From contig NZ_JACJUQ010000001.1 in assembly GCF_014235845.1 (NCBI RefSeq), positions 124,001 through 188,000 on the forward strand: DNA of 64,000 nt. Direction: 5' to 3'. The notes below the pieces were generated by a model that made no database searches, had not been told where the DNA came from, and saw only the letters and a program-made list of their open reading frames with translations. The translations under genes and the position numbers were made by a program. Origin of the DNA: Pontivivens nitratireducens. GTDB lineage: Bacteria > Pseudomonadota > Alphaproteobacteria > Rhodobacterales > Rhodobacteraceae. This document shows, in pieces, positions 43,868 to 52,914 of this stretch (positions within the stretch are counted from its first letter, which is position 1; every line of letters begins with the position of its first letter).

Positions 43868-45295
43868 ATGAGCATCTCCGGTGCCTTTGCGAACGCACGA
43901 AGCGGTCTGACCCTGAACGCACGAGCGGCGGAGCTGGTCAGCTCGAATATCGCGAATGCCCTGACGCCAAATCACGCGCGTCAGGAAATCGTCGCCAAGA
44001 CGATGCGCACCGGGGGCGTCGATTCCGGACAGGTCGTCCGGGCAAGCGATGCGGTGGGGATGGCTGCGAAGCTGTCTGCTTCCGCGGCAGCAGCGTCGGC
44101 GCGTACGACATCGCAGGGCAGGGTGCAGATCGCGAACCTGCTGGGCAGCGCCGACGGCTCTTCCGGACTGGCACCGTCACTGAACGCGTTCGGGGTTGCG
44201 CTGTCGCAGGCTTCTGTCTCGCCCGAGAACCACGCGGGGCTGGAGGCTGTGCTGTCCGCAGCGCACGATGTCGCTGAGGATTTGAATACGGCAGCGACCG
44301 GGTTGAGGGATTTGCGCAATGATGCCGATGCGTCGATTGCACAGCGCACCAGTCAAATCAACGAAGGTCTGCTGTCCATCAACGATCTGAACGCGCAGAT
44401 CGTGACTGCAATGTCCAGACGACAAGACACGGCTGCACTGCAGCAGGAGCGTGAGGGCCATATCCTCGAACTGTCGCAGCATATTCCCGTTTCGGTGGTC
44501 AACCGCCAAGATGGTCGGATCGCCCTCTTCTCCGAGCGTGGTGCGACACTGCTGGACGGCGCTCCTGCGACTTTTGGATTCGAGGCGTCGGGTGTCGTTG
44601 GCGATGACGCGACGATAGCGGATGGGACTGTCGGCGGGATAACCATGAACGGATTGCCGATGGATGGCGGTTCGGCCGGGCTGCTTTCGGGCGGAGGTCT
44701 CAGCGCCGATTTCGATATGCGCGATGTGATTGTACCGCAGGCGCAAATGTCGTTGGACGACATCGCGGGCGCTCTCCTCGCCAGATTGGATGCCGCAGAT
44801 ACATCGCTTGGCCCCGGAGAGGGGGGCGTACTGACCGACAGAATCTCCTCGTACGATCCATCCCGAACCACCGGTCTTGCGTCACGTGTCAGGGTCAATC
44901 CCGGTTTCGAGGACCCATCGGGGTTACGGGGAAAACTGCAATCCGGTCTCGGTTCTCTACCGGGCCCTGATACCGGGGTGTTGGGCGCACTTACCGCAGC
45001 CCTCACGCGTCAGGATGCCGATCTCAGCGCATCCGGAGATCTTTCGAGGCGTGATATTGCAGGCCATGCGAGCGCTATATCCAGTGGTTTGCACGTCGCA
45101 GCGTATAGGGCAGAGGAATCCAGCACACAAGCGGCGGCAAAATCCTTGTCCGCAGAGACCAACCACGCACAGAGCGTGGGTGTGGACAGTGATTTGCAGC
45201 TACAAAAACTCTTGCAGATCGAGAATGCCTATGCCGCGAACGCCCGCGTTATCGCGACCGCCGACGCCATGATGCAACGCTTGCTGGAGCTTTGA
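43868..45295 (+). CDS. flgK: Flagellar hook-associated protein 1 (FlgK)
   Basis: 475 residues, first junction protein between hook and filament. LVSSNIANALTPNHARQEIV at the N-terminus and LLQIENAYAANARVIATAD at the C-terminus are family features. It is nine bases after flgE. Compared with enteric FlgK (about 550) it is short in the variable middle. Confidence 0.93.
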   Translation: MSISGAFANARSGLTLNARAAELVSSNIANALTPNHARQEIVAKTMRTGGVDSGQVVRASDAVGMAAKLSASAAAASARTTSQGRVQIANLLGSADGSSGLAPSLNAFGVALSQASVSPENHAGLEAVLSAAHDVAEDLNTAATGLRDLRNDADASIAQRTSQINEGLLSINDLNAQIVTAMSRRQDTAALQQEREGHILELSQHIPVSVVNRQDGRIALFSERGATLLDGAPATFGFEASGVVGDDATIADGTVGGITMNGLPMDGGSAGLLSGGGLSADFDMRDVIVPQAQMSLDDIAGALLARLDAADTSLGPGEGGVLTDRISSYDPSRTTGLASRVRVNPGFEDPSGLRGKLQSGLGSLPGPDTGVLGALTAALTRQDADLSASGDLSRRDIAGHASAISSGLHVAAYRAEESSTQAAAKSLSAETNHAQSVGVDSDLQLQKLLQIENAYAANARVIATADAMMQRLLEL

Positions 45296-45297
45296 AC

Positions 45298-46233
45298 ATG
45301 ATTTCATCGTATACTTCCGATATCGCGGCACTGCTCACGCGTGGCGCTCAACTCAATCAGGCGAAAGCGGATGCGAGTAACGCGGAAAGCGAATTGTTGT
45401 CAGGTAGGCGTGAAAATGTCGCGGTCTCAGGGTTTGCCACAACTCAAAGAGTCCAAAGGATAAATCTTGATCTGACGCGGCTGCAATCCGACCAGCAATC
45501 AATGACGCTTCTTCGGTCCAAGCTGCAAACGACCGAAGTTGCATTAGAGAACCTGGAATCGCAGACCTCTGCCCTGACCGCCGAGATACTGGGCGATGCC
45601 ACGGATTTCGGTTCATCCCCTGTTCAGATAGCGAAGGCACGGAATGCTCTGGATGATTTGCTTGGCCAAATGGGAAAGCAGGAGGGTATTTCGGGGACGC
45701 GGCACGTCGATACGGACGCTCTGCTCGATGGTGTTCGATCCGCGATCAGTACCTCCGCCGATCCCGTCGCTGCAATGCAGGACTATTTTGCGCGCGGTGG
45801 CGCCTTCGATACCCAGTTTCCCGCCAACCCAATGCCGGAGGGGCCAAGGCTTTCCGACGGCAGCGTCTCCGTATCACCTACCGACTTCGACACCGACGGA
45901 GTTCGTGCTGCTATCGAGGGGTTGGTTTCAGTTGTGGTCAGCGATGCGGTTCAGACCGAGCAATTTGAAACCCACGCCCTGGAAAGAATGCTCGAAGGGC
46001 GAGACGGATTGATATCGGTCAGAACTGTGACAGGCAGCAAGATATCGCAAGTCGAGAATCGAGAAACCGACTTGGCCAGCCGTGCCACGGCCCTCAATTT
46101 AGAACGCAACGCCCTAGACGGAGTGGATCCATACGAAGCCGCCAGTCGGTTGCAGGCATATCAGGACACTCTGGATATGACGCTGGTGCTGACGAAACGC
46201 ATGTCCGATCTTTCTCTGGCGAGGTATCTGTAG
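45298..46233 (+). CDS. flgL: Flagellar hook-associated protein 3 (FlgL)
   Basis: 311 residues, second junction protein, flagellin-like at both ends (AKADASNAESELLSGRREN near the N-terminus and a helical C-terminus with YQDTLDMTLVLTKRMSDLSL). The start ATG 45298 follows GGAG in the end of flgK; TTG 45292 is possible. Its stop TAG overlaps the GTG of flgI. Confidence 0.88.
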   Translation: MISSYTSDIAALLTRGAQLNQAKADASNAESELLSGRRENVAVSGFATTQRVQRINLDLTRLQSDQQSMTLLRSKLQTTEVALENLESQTSALTAEILGDATDFGSSPVQIAKARNALDDLLGQMGKQEGISGTRHVDTDALLDGVRSAISTSADPVAAMQDYFARGGAFDTQFPANPMPEGPRLSDGSVSVSPTDFDTDGVRAAIEGLVSVVVSDAVQTEQFETHALERMLEGRDGLISVRTVTGSKISQVENRETDLASRATALNLERNALDGVDPYEAASRLQAYQDTLDMTLVLTKRMSDLSLARYL

Positions 46234-47336
46234 TGCGCGTATTCCGCCTTCTTCCACTACTCCTTCTCATGTTTTGTCCCGCCGTGGCTGAAACTGTACG
46301 GATCAAAGATCTCGTCGAATTCGAGGGCGTTCGTGGGAATGACCTAGTCGGCTATGGGCTTGTCGTCGGGCTGGACGGATCTGGAGATACGCTTCGCAAT
46401 TCGCCCTTTACAGAAGAAGCCATGGCGAACCTTCTCGAACGATTGGGTATCAATGTCAGTGGGGAGCAATTTCGCCCGCGCAACGTGGCGGCAGTCCTCG
46501 TGACCGGCGCCTTGCCGCCATTCGCACGGGCGGGGGGGCAGATGGACGTGACTGTTTCCACGATCGGCGATGCGCGCAGTTTGCTGGGTGGAACATTGAT
46601 CATGACACCTTTGAACGCTGCAGATGGTGAGATCTATGCCGTGGCCCAAGGACCCGTAATATCGGGCGGTGCTACGGCGGAAGGTGAGGCCGGGTCGGTG
46701 ACGTTCGGTGTTCCGACATCGGGTGTTATCCCGGCAGGGGCCCGCGTCGAGCGTGAAGTTCCCTTTGTGTTCAACGATCTGACGAGCCTCAACCTTGCAC
46801 TTCGAACACCGGATTTTACCACAGCGGCGCGGATCGAGACGACTGTTAACGCCCGATATGGTGGGGCGATCGCCAGAATGATCGACTCAGGTACAGTGCG
46901 CCTCGACCTGCTGGCCGCGCCGGATCTTTCACCATCGCAAATCGTCAGCAGTTTGGAGAATATTGAGGTTACACCGGATCAACGGGCGCGCGTCGTTGTG
47001 GATCAGCGCTCGGGGACGATTGTTCTGGGCGCGGATGTGCGCATCTCGGCGGTGGCGGTCAGTCAGGGAAATCTGACTTTGCGTGTCGAGGAAGCGCCGC
47101 TGGTCGTGCAGCCCAATCCATTCAGTTCGCAAGGCGATACAGTGGTCGTTCCTCGCACCTCCGTCGATTTGCAGGAGGAGCCGGGAACTCAACTCGCCCT
47201 CGTGAACGAGGCGACGACCTTGCCGGAAGTCATTGCCGGGCTTAACGCACTGGGCGTGTCACCACGTGATATGATCGATATACTCAAGGCTATAAAGGCT
47301 GCGGGGGCATTGCACGCGGAATTTATCGTACAGTAA
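46233..47336 (+). CDS. flgI: Flagellar P-ring protein FlgI
   Basis: 367 residues with a signal peptide of about 19 residues ending AVA. The mature protein begins with RIKDLVEFEGVRGNDLVGYG and contains VTVSTIGDARSLLGGTL and the C-terminal EVIAGLNALGVSPRDMIDIL, all typical. It starts at GTG 46233, sharing a base with the flgL stop. Last gene of the unit; the 216 bases after it contain no gene that I can support. Confidence 0.96.
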   Translation: MRVFRLLPLLLLMFCPAVAETVRIKDLVEFEGVRGNDLVGYGLVVGLDGSGDTLRNSPFTEEAMANLLERLGINVSGEQFRPRNVAAVLVTGALPPFARAGGQMDVTVSTIGDARSLLGGTLIMTPLNAADGEIYAVAQGPVISGGATAEGEAGSVTFGVPTSGVIPAGARVEREVPFVFNDLTSLNLALRTPDFTTAARIETTVNARYGGAIARMIDSGTVRLDLLAAPDLSPSQIVSSLENIEVTPDQRARVVVDQRSGTIVLGADVRISAVAVSQGNLTLRVEEAPLVVQPNPFSSQGDTVVVPRTSVDLQEEPGTQLALVNEATTLPEVIAGLNALGVSPRDMIDILKAIKAAGALHAEFIVQ

Positions 47337-47552
47337 ATGTGAAACTAAAGGGGCTGTGGTCGTTGGTCCAATGAGCATTTAACGGCAAAGATTTACGGGC
47401 TATTGTAGCCGACGATGGATGCCTGAGGGCAGTCCTCGAGCGGTGAAACTAGATGCCATTATCGCGGTATTTGCGTTTGAAAATAGGCCCATCTACCCTC
47501 TCTAATCCATCATTAACAGCTCGCGGCTTCGCGTGTTGATCGGGGCGATAGC

Positions 47553-48008
47553 TCAGACGGGCAGGACTTGCGACGCCTTGATCCTGTCCATTACGACAGT
47601 TGTCTTGAAGCTCTGTATATCCGGGCTGTTGTAGAAGAACGCACGGGTGAAAGACTCGTAATCCGGGATGTCCTTAGCACTGACGATCAGCACGAAATCA
47701 GTGTCGCCGGTGACGTAATATGCGCTCATGATTTCGGGGCAGTCGCGAACATCGCGCTTGAACCGGTCAATGATATCGGCCCGATCGCGCGATAGTGTCA
47801 CCTCCACCAACATCGTCAGTGGTCGCTCAACTGCGGTGGGGGAAACGATGGAAACATCAGCCTCGATCACTTTGTCCCGCCGCAGACGGTGCAATCTACG
47901 CTGTACCGAAGTCGGTGACAGACGCACGAGGTCGGACAACTCCGCGCTGGTAAGCAAGGCGTTACGCTGCACGTGATGCAGGATTTTTCGGTCTATCGCG
48001 TCAAGCAT
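47553..48008 (-). CDS. Lrp/AsnC family regulator of the ectoine-degradation genes
   Basis: 151 residues: N-terminal helix-turn-helix (LTSAELSDLVRLSPTSVQRR) and C-terminal RAM domain (SAYYVTGDTDFVLIVSA). It is divergent from doeA, matching asnC/doeX regulators next to ectoine catabolic genes in Ruegeria and Halomonas, so control of the doe genes by an intermediate such as acetyl-diaminobutyrate is inferred. ATG 48008 has AGGAA at good distance; ATG 48014 is too close to it. Confidence 0.88.
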   Translation of the reverse strand: MLDAIDRKILHHVQRNALLTSAELSDLVRLSPTSVQRRLHRLRRDKVIEADVSIVSPTAVERPLTMLVEVTLSRDRADIIDRFKRDVRDCPEIMSAYYVTGDTDFVLIVSAKDIPDYESFTRAFFYNSPDIQSFKTTVVMDRIKASQVLPV

Positions 48009-48053
48009 GTACATTTCCTGCGGTTCTAGCCTCAGTGGTGCAGATAATAAGCA

Positions 48054-48072
48054 TGCAAAGAAAAAATTTGCA
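48054..48072. promoter_or_regulatory. Candidate Lrp-type operator upstream of doeA
   Basis: TGCAAA-GAAAAAA-TTTGCA is a perfect 6-base inverted repeat with an A-rich 7-base centre, in the 119-base divergent gap between the regulator and doeA. AT-rich palindromes of this kind are typical Lrp/AsnC binding sites. Confidence 0.55.
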
Positions 48073-48127
48073 GAAAAAAAACGCCGAAAATGGCTAGCCT
48101 AGGGCGTTCTCTGATGGAGCTTACCCA

Positions 48128-49303
48128 ATGGCTGACCTGCCCTTTACCCATGCGGAATACACGACCCGGCTGGCCAAGACGCGTGCCGCGATGGCGACCC
48201 GCGGTCTGGATGCTGTTTTCATCACGGATCCGTCGAATATGGGATGGCTGACGGGCTATGACGGATGGTCCTTCTACGTCCATCAGGGGGTATTGCTGAC
48301 ACATGAGGGGGAACCCGTGTGGTGGGGCAGGGACATGGATGTGAACGGGGCGATCCGCACGACATATCTGAACAGCGACAATATCGTCGGCTACGAGGAT
48401 TCCTATGTTCAAAACCCGGTCAAACATCCGATGGAGGACCTGTCGGCCCTGATCCGCGCGCGCGGGCTGGAGCGTGCGACAATCGGGCTGGAGATGGACA
48501 ATTACTATTTTACCGCTTCGGCCTTCGTCACTCTGCAAAGGGAATTGCCAAACGTTCGATTTGACGATGCGACGGGGCTGGTCAACTGGCAGCGGGCGGT
48601 GAAATCCCCGACGGAAATCGACTATATCCGCCGCGCCGCCCGAATTGTGGAGCGGATGCACGGGATCATACGTGAGCGGGTGGCACCCGGCATTTGCAAG
48701 CACGACCTGATCGCGGACATCTATCATGCCTCGATCTGCGGGGCCGACGGGCACTGGGGTGACTATCCCGCGATGGTTCCGATGGCCCCATCGGGTGTGG
48801 ATGCGACTGCGCCGCATCTGACTTGGGATGACCGTCCGATGCGCGTGGATGAGAATACCTTCTTCGAAATCGCGGGCGCCTATCGCCGCTATCACTGCCC
48901 GCAATCGCGCACGGTGTATCTGGGCAAGCCACCGCAGAAATTCTATGACGCGGAAAAGGCTGTGGTGGAGGCGATCGAGGCCGGGTTGGAGCAGGCCCGC
49001 CCCGGCAATCACGCCGAGGATATCGCGATTGCGTTCAACACACGTTTGAACCAGTTGGGCTTCGTCAAGGACAGTCGCTGCGGCTATGCGATCGGCATGT
49101 CCTATCCCCCGGATTGGGGCGAGCGGACGATCTCCTTCCGGCGTGGGGACAAGACCGTGCTGGAGCCCGGCATGACGTTCCATTTCATGCCCGCCCTCTG
49201 GTTGGACGAGGGCGGTCTGGAAATCACCGAACCGATCCTGATCACCGAAACCGGGGTGGAGTGCTTCTGCCAGACGCCGCGTGAACTGTTCGTGAAGGAG
49301 TGA
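48128..49303 (+). CDS. doeA: Ectoine hydrolase DoeA (M24 peptidase family)
   Basis: 391 residues. Opens the ectoine ring to N-acetyl-diaminobutyrate. The creatinase/prolidase-like fold is visible: an N-terminal domain (LDAVFITDPSNMGWLTGYDG) and a pita-bread C-terminal domain with SGVDATAPHLTWDDRP and FFEIAGAYRRYHCPQSRTV. The residues that bind metal in aminopeptidases are largely replaced, as known for DoeA. GGAG lies upstream of ATG 48128. doeB follows after two bases. Confidence 0.93.
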   Translation: MADLPFTHAEYTTRLAKTRAAMATRGLDAVFITDPSNMGWLTGYDGWSFYVHQGVLLTHEGEPVWWGRDMDVNGAIRTTYLNSDNIVGYEDSYVQNPVKHPMEDLSALIRARGLERATIGLEMDNYYFTASAFVTLQRELPNVRFDDATGLVNWQRAVKSPTEIDYIRRAARIVERMHGIIRERVAPGICKHDLIADIYHASICGADGHWGDYPAMVPMAPSGVDATAPHLTWDDRPMRVDENTFFEIAGAYRRYHCPQSRTVYLGKPPQKFYDAEKAVVEAIEAGLEQARPGNHAEDIAIAFNTRLNQLGFVKDSRCGYAIGMSYPPDWGERTISFRRGDKTVLEPGMTFHFMPALWLDEGGLEITEPILITETGVECFCQTPRELFVKE

Positions 49304-49305
49304 GA

Positions 49306-50301
49306 ATGCGCGACAATCCCATATCCCCCACAGTGGATTTCACCAAAGATGGTGCGCAGCACGGTCATCTGCGTCTGCCGTATAGCCGGAATGACAGCGC
49401 CTGGGGCTCGATCCCGATTCCGCTCAGCGTCATCCGCAATGGCAACGGGCCGGTGGCCTTGTTTACGGGCGCGATCCACGGGGACGAATATGAGGGTCCT
49501 CTCGCCCTGACCCATCTGGCGCAGAGCCTGCGACCGGAACAGATCGCCGGAACGGTCATCATCATTCCGTTTCTCAACTATCCGGCCTTTCTGGCGGGCA
49601 CGCGCGTGTCGCCCTTGGACCAGGTGAACATGAACCGTGCCTTTCCGGGCGCGCCCGACGGCTCACCCACGCAAAAGATCGCGGATTACGTCCAGCGCAG
49701 CCTGCTGCCCATGGCCGATCTGGTGCTGGATTTCCATTCCGGCGGCAAGACGCTGGATTTCCTGCCTTTCGCCGCCTCGCATGTGTTGGATACGGCCGAG
49801 CATCAGGCCCGGTGCCGCGCGGCCCGCGATGCGTTCAACGCGCCGTTCAGCATGGAAATGCGAGAGATCGACGCGCTTGGCATGTATGATGAGGCGGCGG
49901 AGGCGCTGGGCAAGACCTTCGTCACGACGGAACTGGGCGGGCAGGGGTCGGCCACGCCCGGAACCGTTGCCATCGCACGAAAGGGCGCGCGCAACCTGCT
50001 GATCCATTCCGGCATCATGGATGGACAAATGGAAATGGCGCCCAGCCGCACCCTGACCCAGCCGGATGATGCCTGCTTTCACTTCTCGCCCGAATCCGGC
50101 CTGATCGAATTTACCCGGACGCTCGGCGATGTCGTGCGGCAGGGCGACACGCTGGCCCAGATCTGGCCGACAGGTCATACGGGCCGCGCGCCGCTGGCGA
50201 TCGCGGCACAAAGGGACGGTGTGCTGACTGCCCGCCACCACCCCGGACTGGTTCAGGCAGGCGATTGCATCGCCGTGCTGGCCGTCGAAACCCTCACCTG
50301 A
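49306..50301 (+). CDS. doeB: N-acetyl-diaminobutyrate deacetylase DoeB
   Basis: 331 residues of the succinylglutamate desuccinylase/aspartoacylase zinc family. The zinc site shows as GAIHGDEYEG (His and Glu) and later LDFHSGG; VNMNRAFPG is also typical. It removes acetate from N-acetyl-diaminobutyrate to give 2,4-diaminobutyrate. Starts at ATG 49306 directly after the doeA stop, with AAGGAG in the doeA end. Confidence 0.94.
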   Translation: MRDNPISPTVDFTKDGAQHGHLRLPYSRNDSAWGSIPIPLSVIRNGNGPVALFTGAIHGDEYEGPLALTHLAQSLRPEQIAGTVIIIPFLNYPAFLAGTRVSPLDQVNMNRAFPGAPDGSPTQKIADYVQRSLLPMADLVLDFHSGGKTLDFLPFAASHVLDTAEHQARCRAARDAFNAPFSMEMREIDALGMYDEAAEALGKTFVTTELGGQGSATPGTVAIARKGARNLLIHSGIMDGQMEMAPSRTLTQPDDACFHFSPESGLIEFTRTLGDVVRQGDTLAQIWPTGHTGRAPLAIAAQRDGVLTARHHPGLVQAGDCIAVLAVETLT

Positions 50302-50327
50302 CTTTCAAACGTATCAAAGGACGTATC

Positions 50328-51698
50328 ATGCTTCGCAACGATCAGCTCGACCAATGGGACCGTGAGAATTTTCTTCACCCTTCCACACATCTCGGCCAAC
50401 ACGCTCGCGGTGAAAGTGCGACGCGGATCATCAGCAAGGCCTCGGGCGTGTATATTGAGGACCGTGACGGCACGCGCCTGCTCGACGCCTTTGCGGGACT
50501 GTACTGCGTGAATGCGGGCTATGGCCGGACGGAGGTGGCGGATGCCATCGCGGATCAGGCCCGTGAACTGGCCTACTACCATTCCTATGTCGGCCACGGG
50601 ACGGAGGCGTCGATCACCCTGGCCAAGATGATCATGGACCGCGCGCCCGCGCATATGTCCAAAGTCTATTTCGGGCTGTCCGGCTCGGACGCGAACGAGA
50701 CCAACATCAAGTTGATCTGGTATTACAACAACATCCTGGGACGGCCCGAGAAAAAGAAGATCATCTCACGCTGGCGGGGCTATCACGGCTCCGGCCTGAT
50801 GACGGGATCGCTGACCGGGCTGGAACTGTTTCACAAGAAATTCGATCTGCCGCTGAGCCAGGTGATCCATACCGAGGCGCCGTATTACTACCGGCGTCAG
50901 GACGACAGCATGAGCGAGGAGCAATTCTCGGCCCATTGCGCGGCGGAGCTGGAGGCGCTGATCGAACGTGAGGGGGCCGACACGATCGCAGCCTTCATCG
51001 GTGAGCCTGTTCTGGGCACCGGCGGCATCGTCCCGCCGCCCGCCGGTTACTGGCAGGCGATTCAGGCGGTTCTGGAGAAGCACGATATCCTGCTGATCGC
51101 GGATGAGGTCATCACCGGGTTCGGCCGTCTGGGCACCATGTTCGGGTCGGAACATTACGGGTTGAAGCCTGATTTCATCACGATCGCCAAGGGGCTGACC
51201 TCCGCCTACGCGCCGTTGTCCGGCTCCATCGTGTCTGACAAGGTCTGGAAAGTTTTGGAGCGGGGCACGGATGAGAATGGCCCCATCGGGCACGGCTGGA
51301 CCTATTCCGCCCATCCGATCTGCGCCGCGGCGGGTGTTGCCAACCTCAAGCTGATCGACGATCTGGGGCTGGTCGCGAATGCCGGCTCGGTCGGGGGCTA
51401 TCTCAACGCGGCGATGAAGGACGCGCTTGGCGATCATCCCAATGTCGGTGACGTGCGGGGGGAGGGGCTGCTCTGCGCGGTCGAACTGGTTGAGGACAAG
51501 GCGACGCGCAAGGCGCTTGACCCCACGCGCAAGGTCACGGCCTCCATCGTCAGCGCGATGGTGGAGCAGGGCGTGATTGCCCGCGTCATGCCGCAGGGGG
51601 AGATCATCGGCTTCGCGCCGCCCTTCTGCCTATCGCAGGGCGAGGCGGACAAAATCGTCGATGCGACCAAGCAGGCGATCAAGGCCACTCTGGGCTGA
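50328..51698 (+). CDS. doeD: Diaminobutyrate transaminase DoeD (class III aminotransferase)
   Basis: 456 residues, PLP enzyme. Family motifs: DAFAGLYCVNAGYGR, VYFGLSGSDANETNIKL, ILLIADEVITGFGRLG with the Asp that holds the PLP ring, and the PLP lysine in ITIAKGLTSAYAPLSG. In this context the likely reaction is 2,4-diaminobutyrate to aspartate 4-semialdehyde. The family also includes putrescine and omega-amino acid transaminases, so the substrate is inferred from the neighbours. No doeC (semialdehyde dehydrogenase) is seen nearby. Confidence 0.85.
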   Translation: MLRNDQLDQWDRENFLHPSTHLGQHARGESATRIISKASGVYIEDRDGTRLLDAFAGLYCVNAGYGRTEVADAIADQARELAYYHSYVGHGTEASITLAKMIMDRAPAHMSKVYFGLSGSDANETNIKLIWYYNNILGRPEKKKIISRWRGYHGSGLMTGSLTGLELFHKKFDLPLSQVIHTEAPYYYRRQDDSMSEEQFSAHCAAELEALIEREGADTIAAFIGEPVLGTGGIVPPPAGYWQAIQAVLEKHDILLIADEVITGFGRLGTMFGSEHYGLKPDFITIAKGLTSAYAPLSGSIVSDKVWKVLERGTDENGPIGHGWTYSAHPICAAAGVANLKLIDDLGLVANAGSVGGYLNAAMKDALGDHPNVGDVRGEGLLCAVELVEDKATRKALDPTRKVTASIVSAMVEQGVIARVMPQGEIIGFAPPFCLSQGEADKIVDATKQAIKATLG

Positions 51699-51705
51699 GA
51701 GGGAA

Positions 51706-51727
51706 GGGGCGCGCAGCATCGCGCCCC
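51706..51727 (+). terminator. Hairpin after doeD
   Basis: GGGGCGCG (51706-51713) pairs with CGCGCCCC (51720-51727) around a 6-base loop, seven bases after the doeD stop. A weak T-rich stretch (CTTGTTT) follows. It probably ends or attenuates the doe transcript before nspC. Confidence 0.55.
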
Positions 51728-51763
51728 CGCCCTTGTTTCGCAGCGCGCCGGGTTCTATACCGC

Positions 51764-51784
51764 CCGTTCCTCTCGCAGGAACGG
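51764..51784 (+). promoter_or_regulatory. Hairpin overlapping the nspC ribosome binding site
   Basis: CCGTTCCT (51764-51771) pairs perfectly with AGGAACGG (51777-51784) around CTCGC. The last two G of the stem are the first bases of the ribosome binding site GGAG (51783-51786), seven bases before the nspC ATG. The stem could reduce translation of nspC when formed. Confidence 0.45.
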
Positions 51785-51792
51785 AGTGCACG

Positions 51793-52887
51793 ATGCAAAC
51801 GCCCTACTACCTGATCGACAAATCGCGGCTTGCACACAACATGGAGCTGATCGCACGGCTGCGCGAAGCCTCGGGCGCGAAGGCGCTGCTGGCGCTGAAA
51901 TGCTTCGCCACATGGTCCGTCTTTGACTTCATGTCCGACTACATGGACGGCACCACGTCCTCCTCTCTGTTCGAGGTGAAGCTGGGGCGTGAGAAGTTTC
52001 CCGGTGAAACCCACGCCTATTCCGTCGCCTGGGCGGAGCATGAAATCGCGGAGGTTCTGGCGAACTCCGACAAGGTGATTTTCAACACCACCGGGCAGTT
52101 GAGCCGGTTCGAGGAGCGATCACGCGACCACGTTCGCGGGCTGCGGGTCAATCCCGGCGTCTCGACCTCCAGCTTCGATCTGGCCGACCCGGCCCGGCCG
52201 TTCAGCCGGTTGGGGGAGCATGACCCCGCCGTGATCGAGCCGTTTGCCGACCAGATCAGCGGCTTCATGTTCCACAACAATTGCGAGAACGCGGATTTCG
52301 ATCGCTTCGACGCCATGTTGAACGATATCGAGGCGCGCTTCGGCCACCTGATCCGGCGCATGGACTGGATCAGCCTTGGCGGTGGCATCCATTTCACCGG
52401 CGCGGATTACCCGCTGGACCGACTGGCGGAGCGTCTGAAACGCTTCGCCGGGCAGAACGAGGTGCAGGTCTATCTGGAGCCGGGCGAGGCTGCGATCACC
52501 AACTCGACCACTCTGGAACTGACCGTGCTCGACACGCTGCACAACGGCAAGAACCTGGCCATCGTGGACAGCTCGATCGAGGCGCACATGCTCGACCTGC
52601 TGATCTACCGCGAAAGCGCGAAGGTCGCGCCGAACACCGGCCCCGAGGAATGGATGGTCTGCGGCAAATCCTGTCTCGCCGGCGATATCTTCGGTGAGTT
52701 CCGCTTTCCCGCGCCGCTGAAGCCGGGCGACAGGCTCAGCATTCAGGACGCCGCCGGTTACACGATGGTCAAGAAGAACTGGTTCAACGGGGTGCAGATG
52801 CCGTCCATCGCGATCCGCGAACTGGACGGGTCCGAGCGGTTGGTCCGCGACTTCACGTTTGAAGATTTCACGTCTGCCCTATCGTAA
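51793..52887 (+). CDS. nspC: Carboxynorspermidine/carboxyspermidine decarboxylase
   Basis: 364 residues, PLP enzyme of the alanine racemase-like fold III. YYLIDKSRLAHNMELI with the following LLALKCFATW places the PLP lysine (ALKC); HNNCENADF, GGGIHFTG and the C-terminal CGKSCLAGD with the active-site Cys are diagnostic. It decarboxylates carboxyspermidine to spermidine (or the nor-form), the last step of the alternative spermidine route. ATG 51793 is chosen; the frame upstream overlaps doeD. Confidence 0.93.
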   Translation: MQTPYYLIDKSRLAHNMELIARLREASGAKALLALKCFATWSVFDFMSDYMDGTTSSSLFEVKLGREKFPGETHAYSVAWAEHEIAEVLANSDKVIFNTTGQLSRFEERSRDHVRGLRVNPGVSTSSFDLADPARPFSRLGEHDPAVIEPFADQISGFMFHNNCENADFDRFDAMLNDIEARFGHLIRRMDWISLGGGIHFTGADYPLDRLAERLKRFAGQNEVQVYLEPGEAAITNSTTLELTVLDTLHNGKNLAIVDSSIEAHMLDLLIYRESAKVAPNTGPEEWMVCGKSCLAGDIFGEFRFPAPLKPGDRLSIQDAAGYTMVKKNWFNGVQMPSIAIRELDGSERLVRDFTFEDFTSALS

Positions 52888-52914
52888 AGGCCGACGCAGA
52901 ATGGAGATGATGCA

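Noticed and set aside
47337-47552. Small RNA or gene in the flgI-regulator gap
   Set aside because: Only short weak inverted repeats and two copies of GTGAAACTA are seen; no promoter, terminator or plausible reading frame supports a feature.
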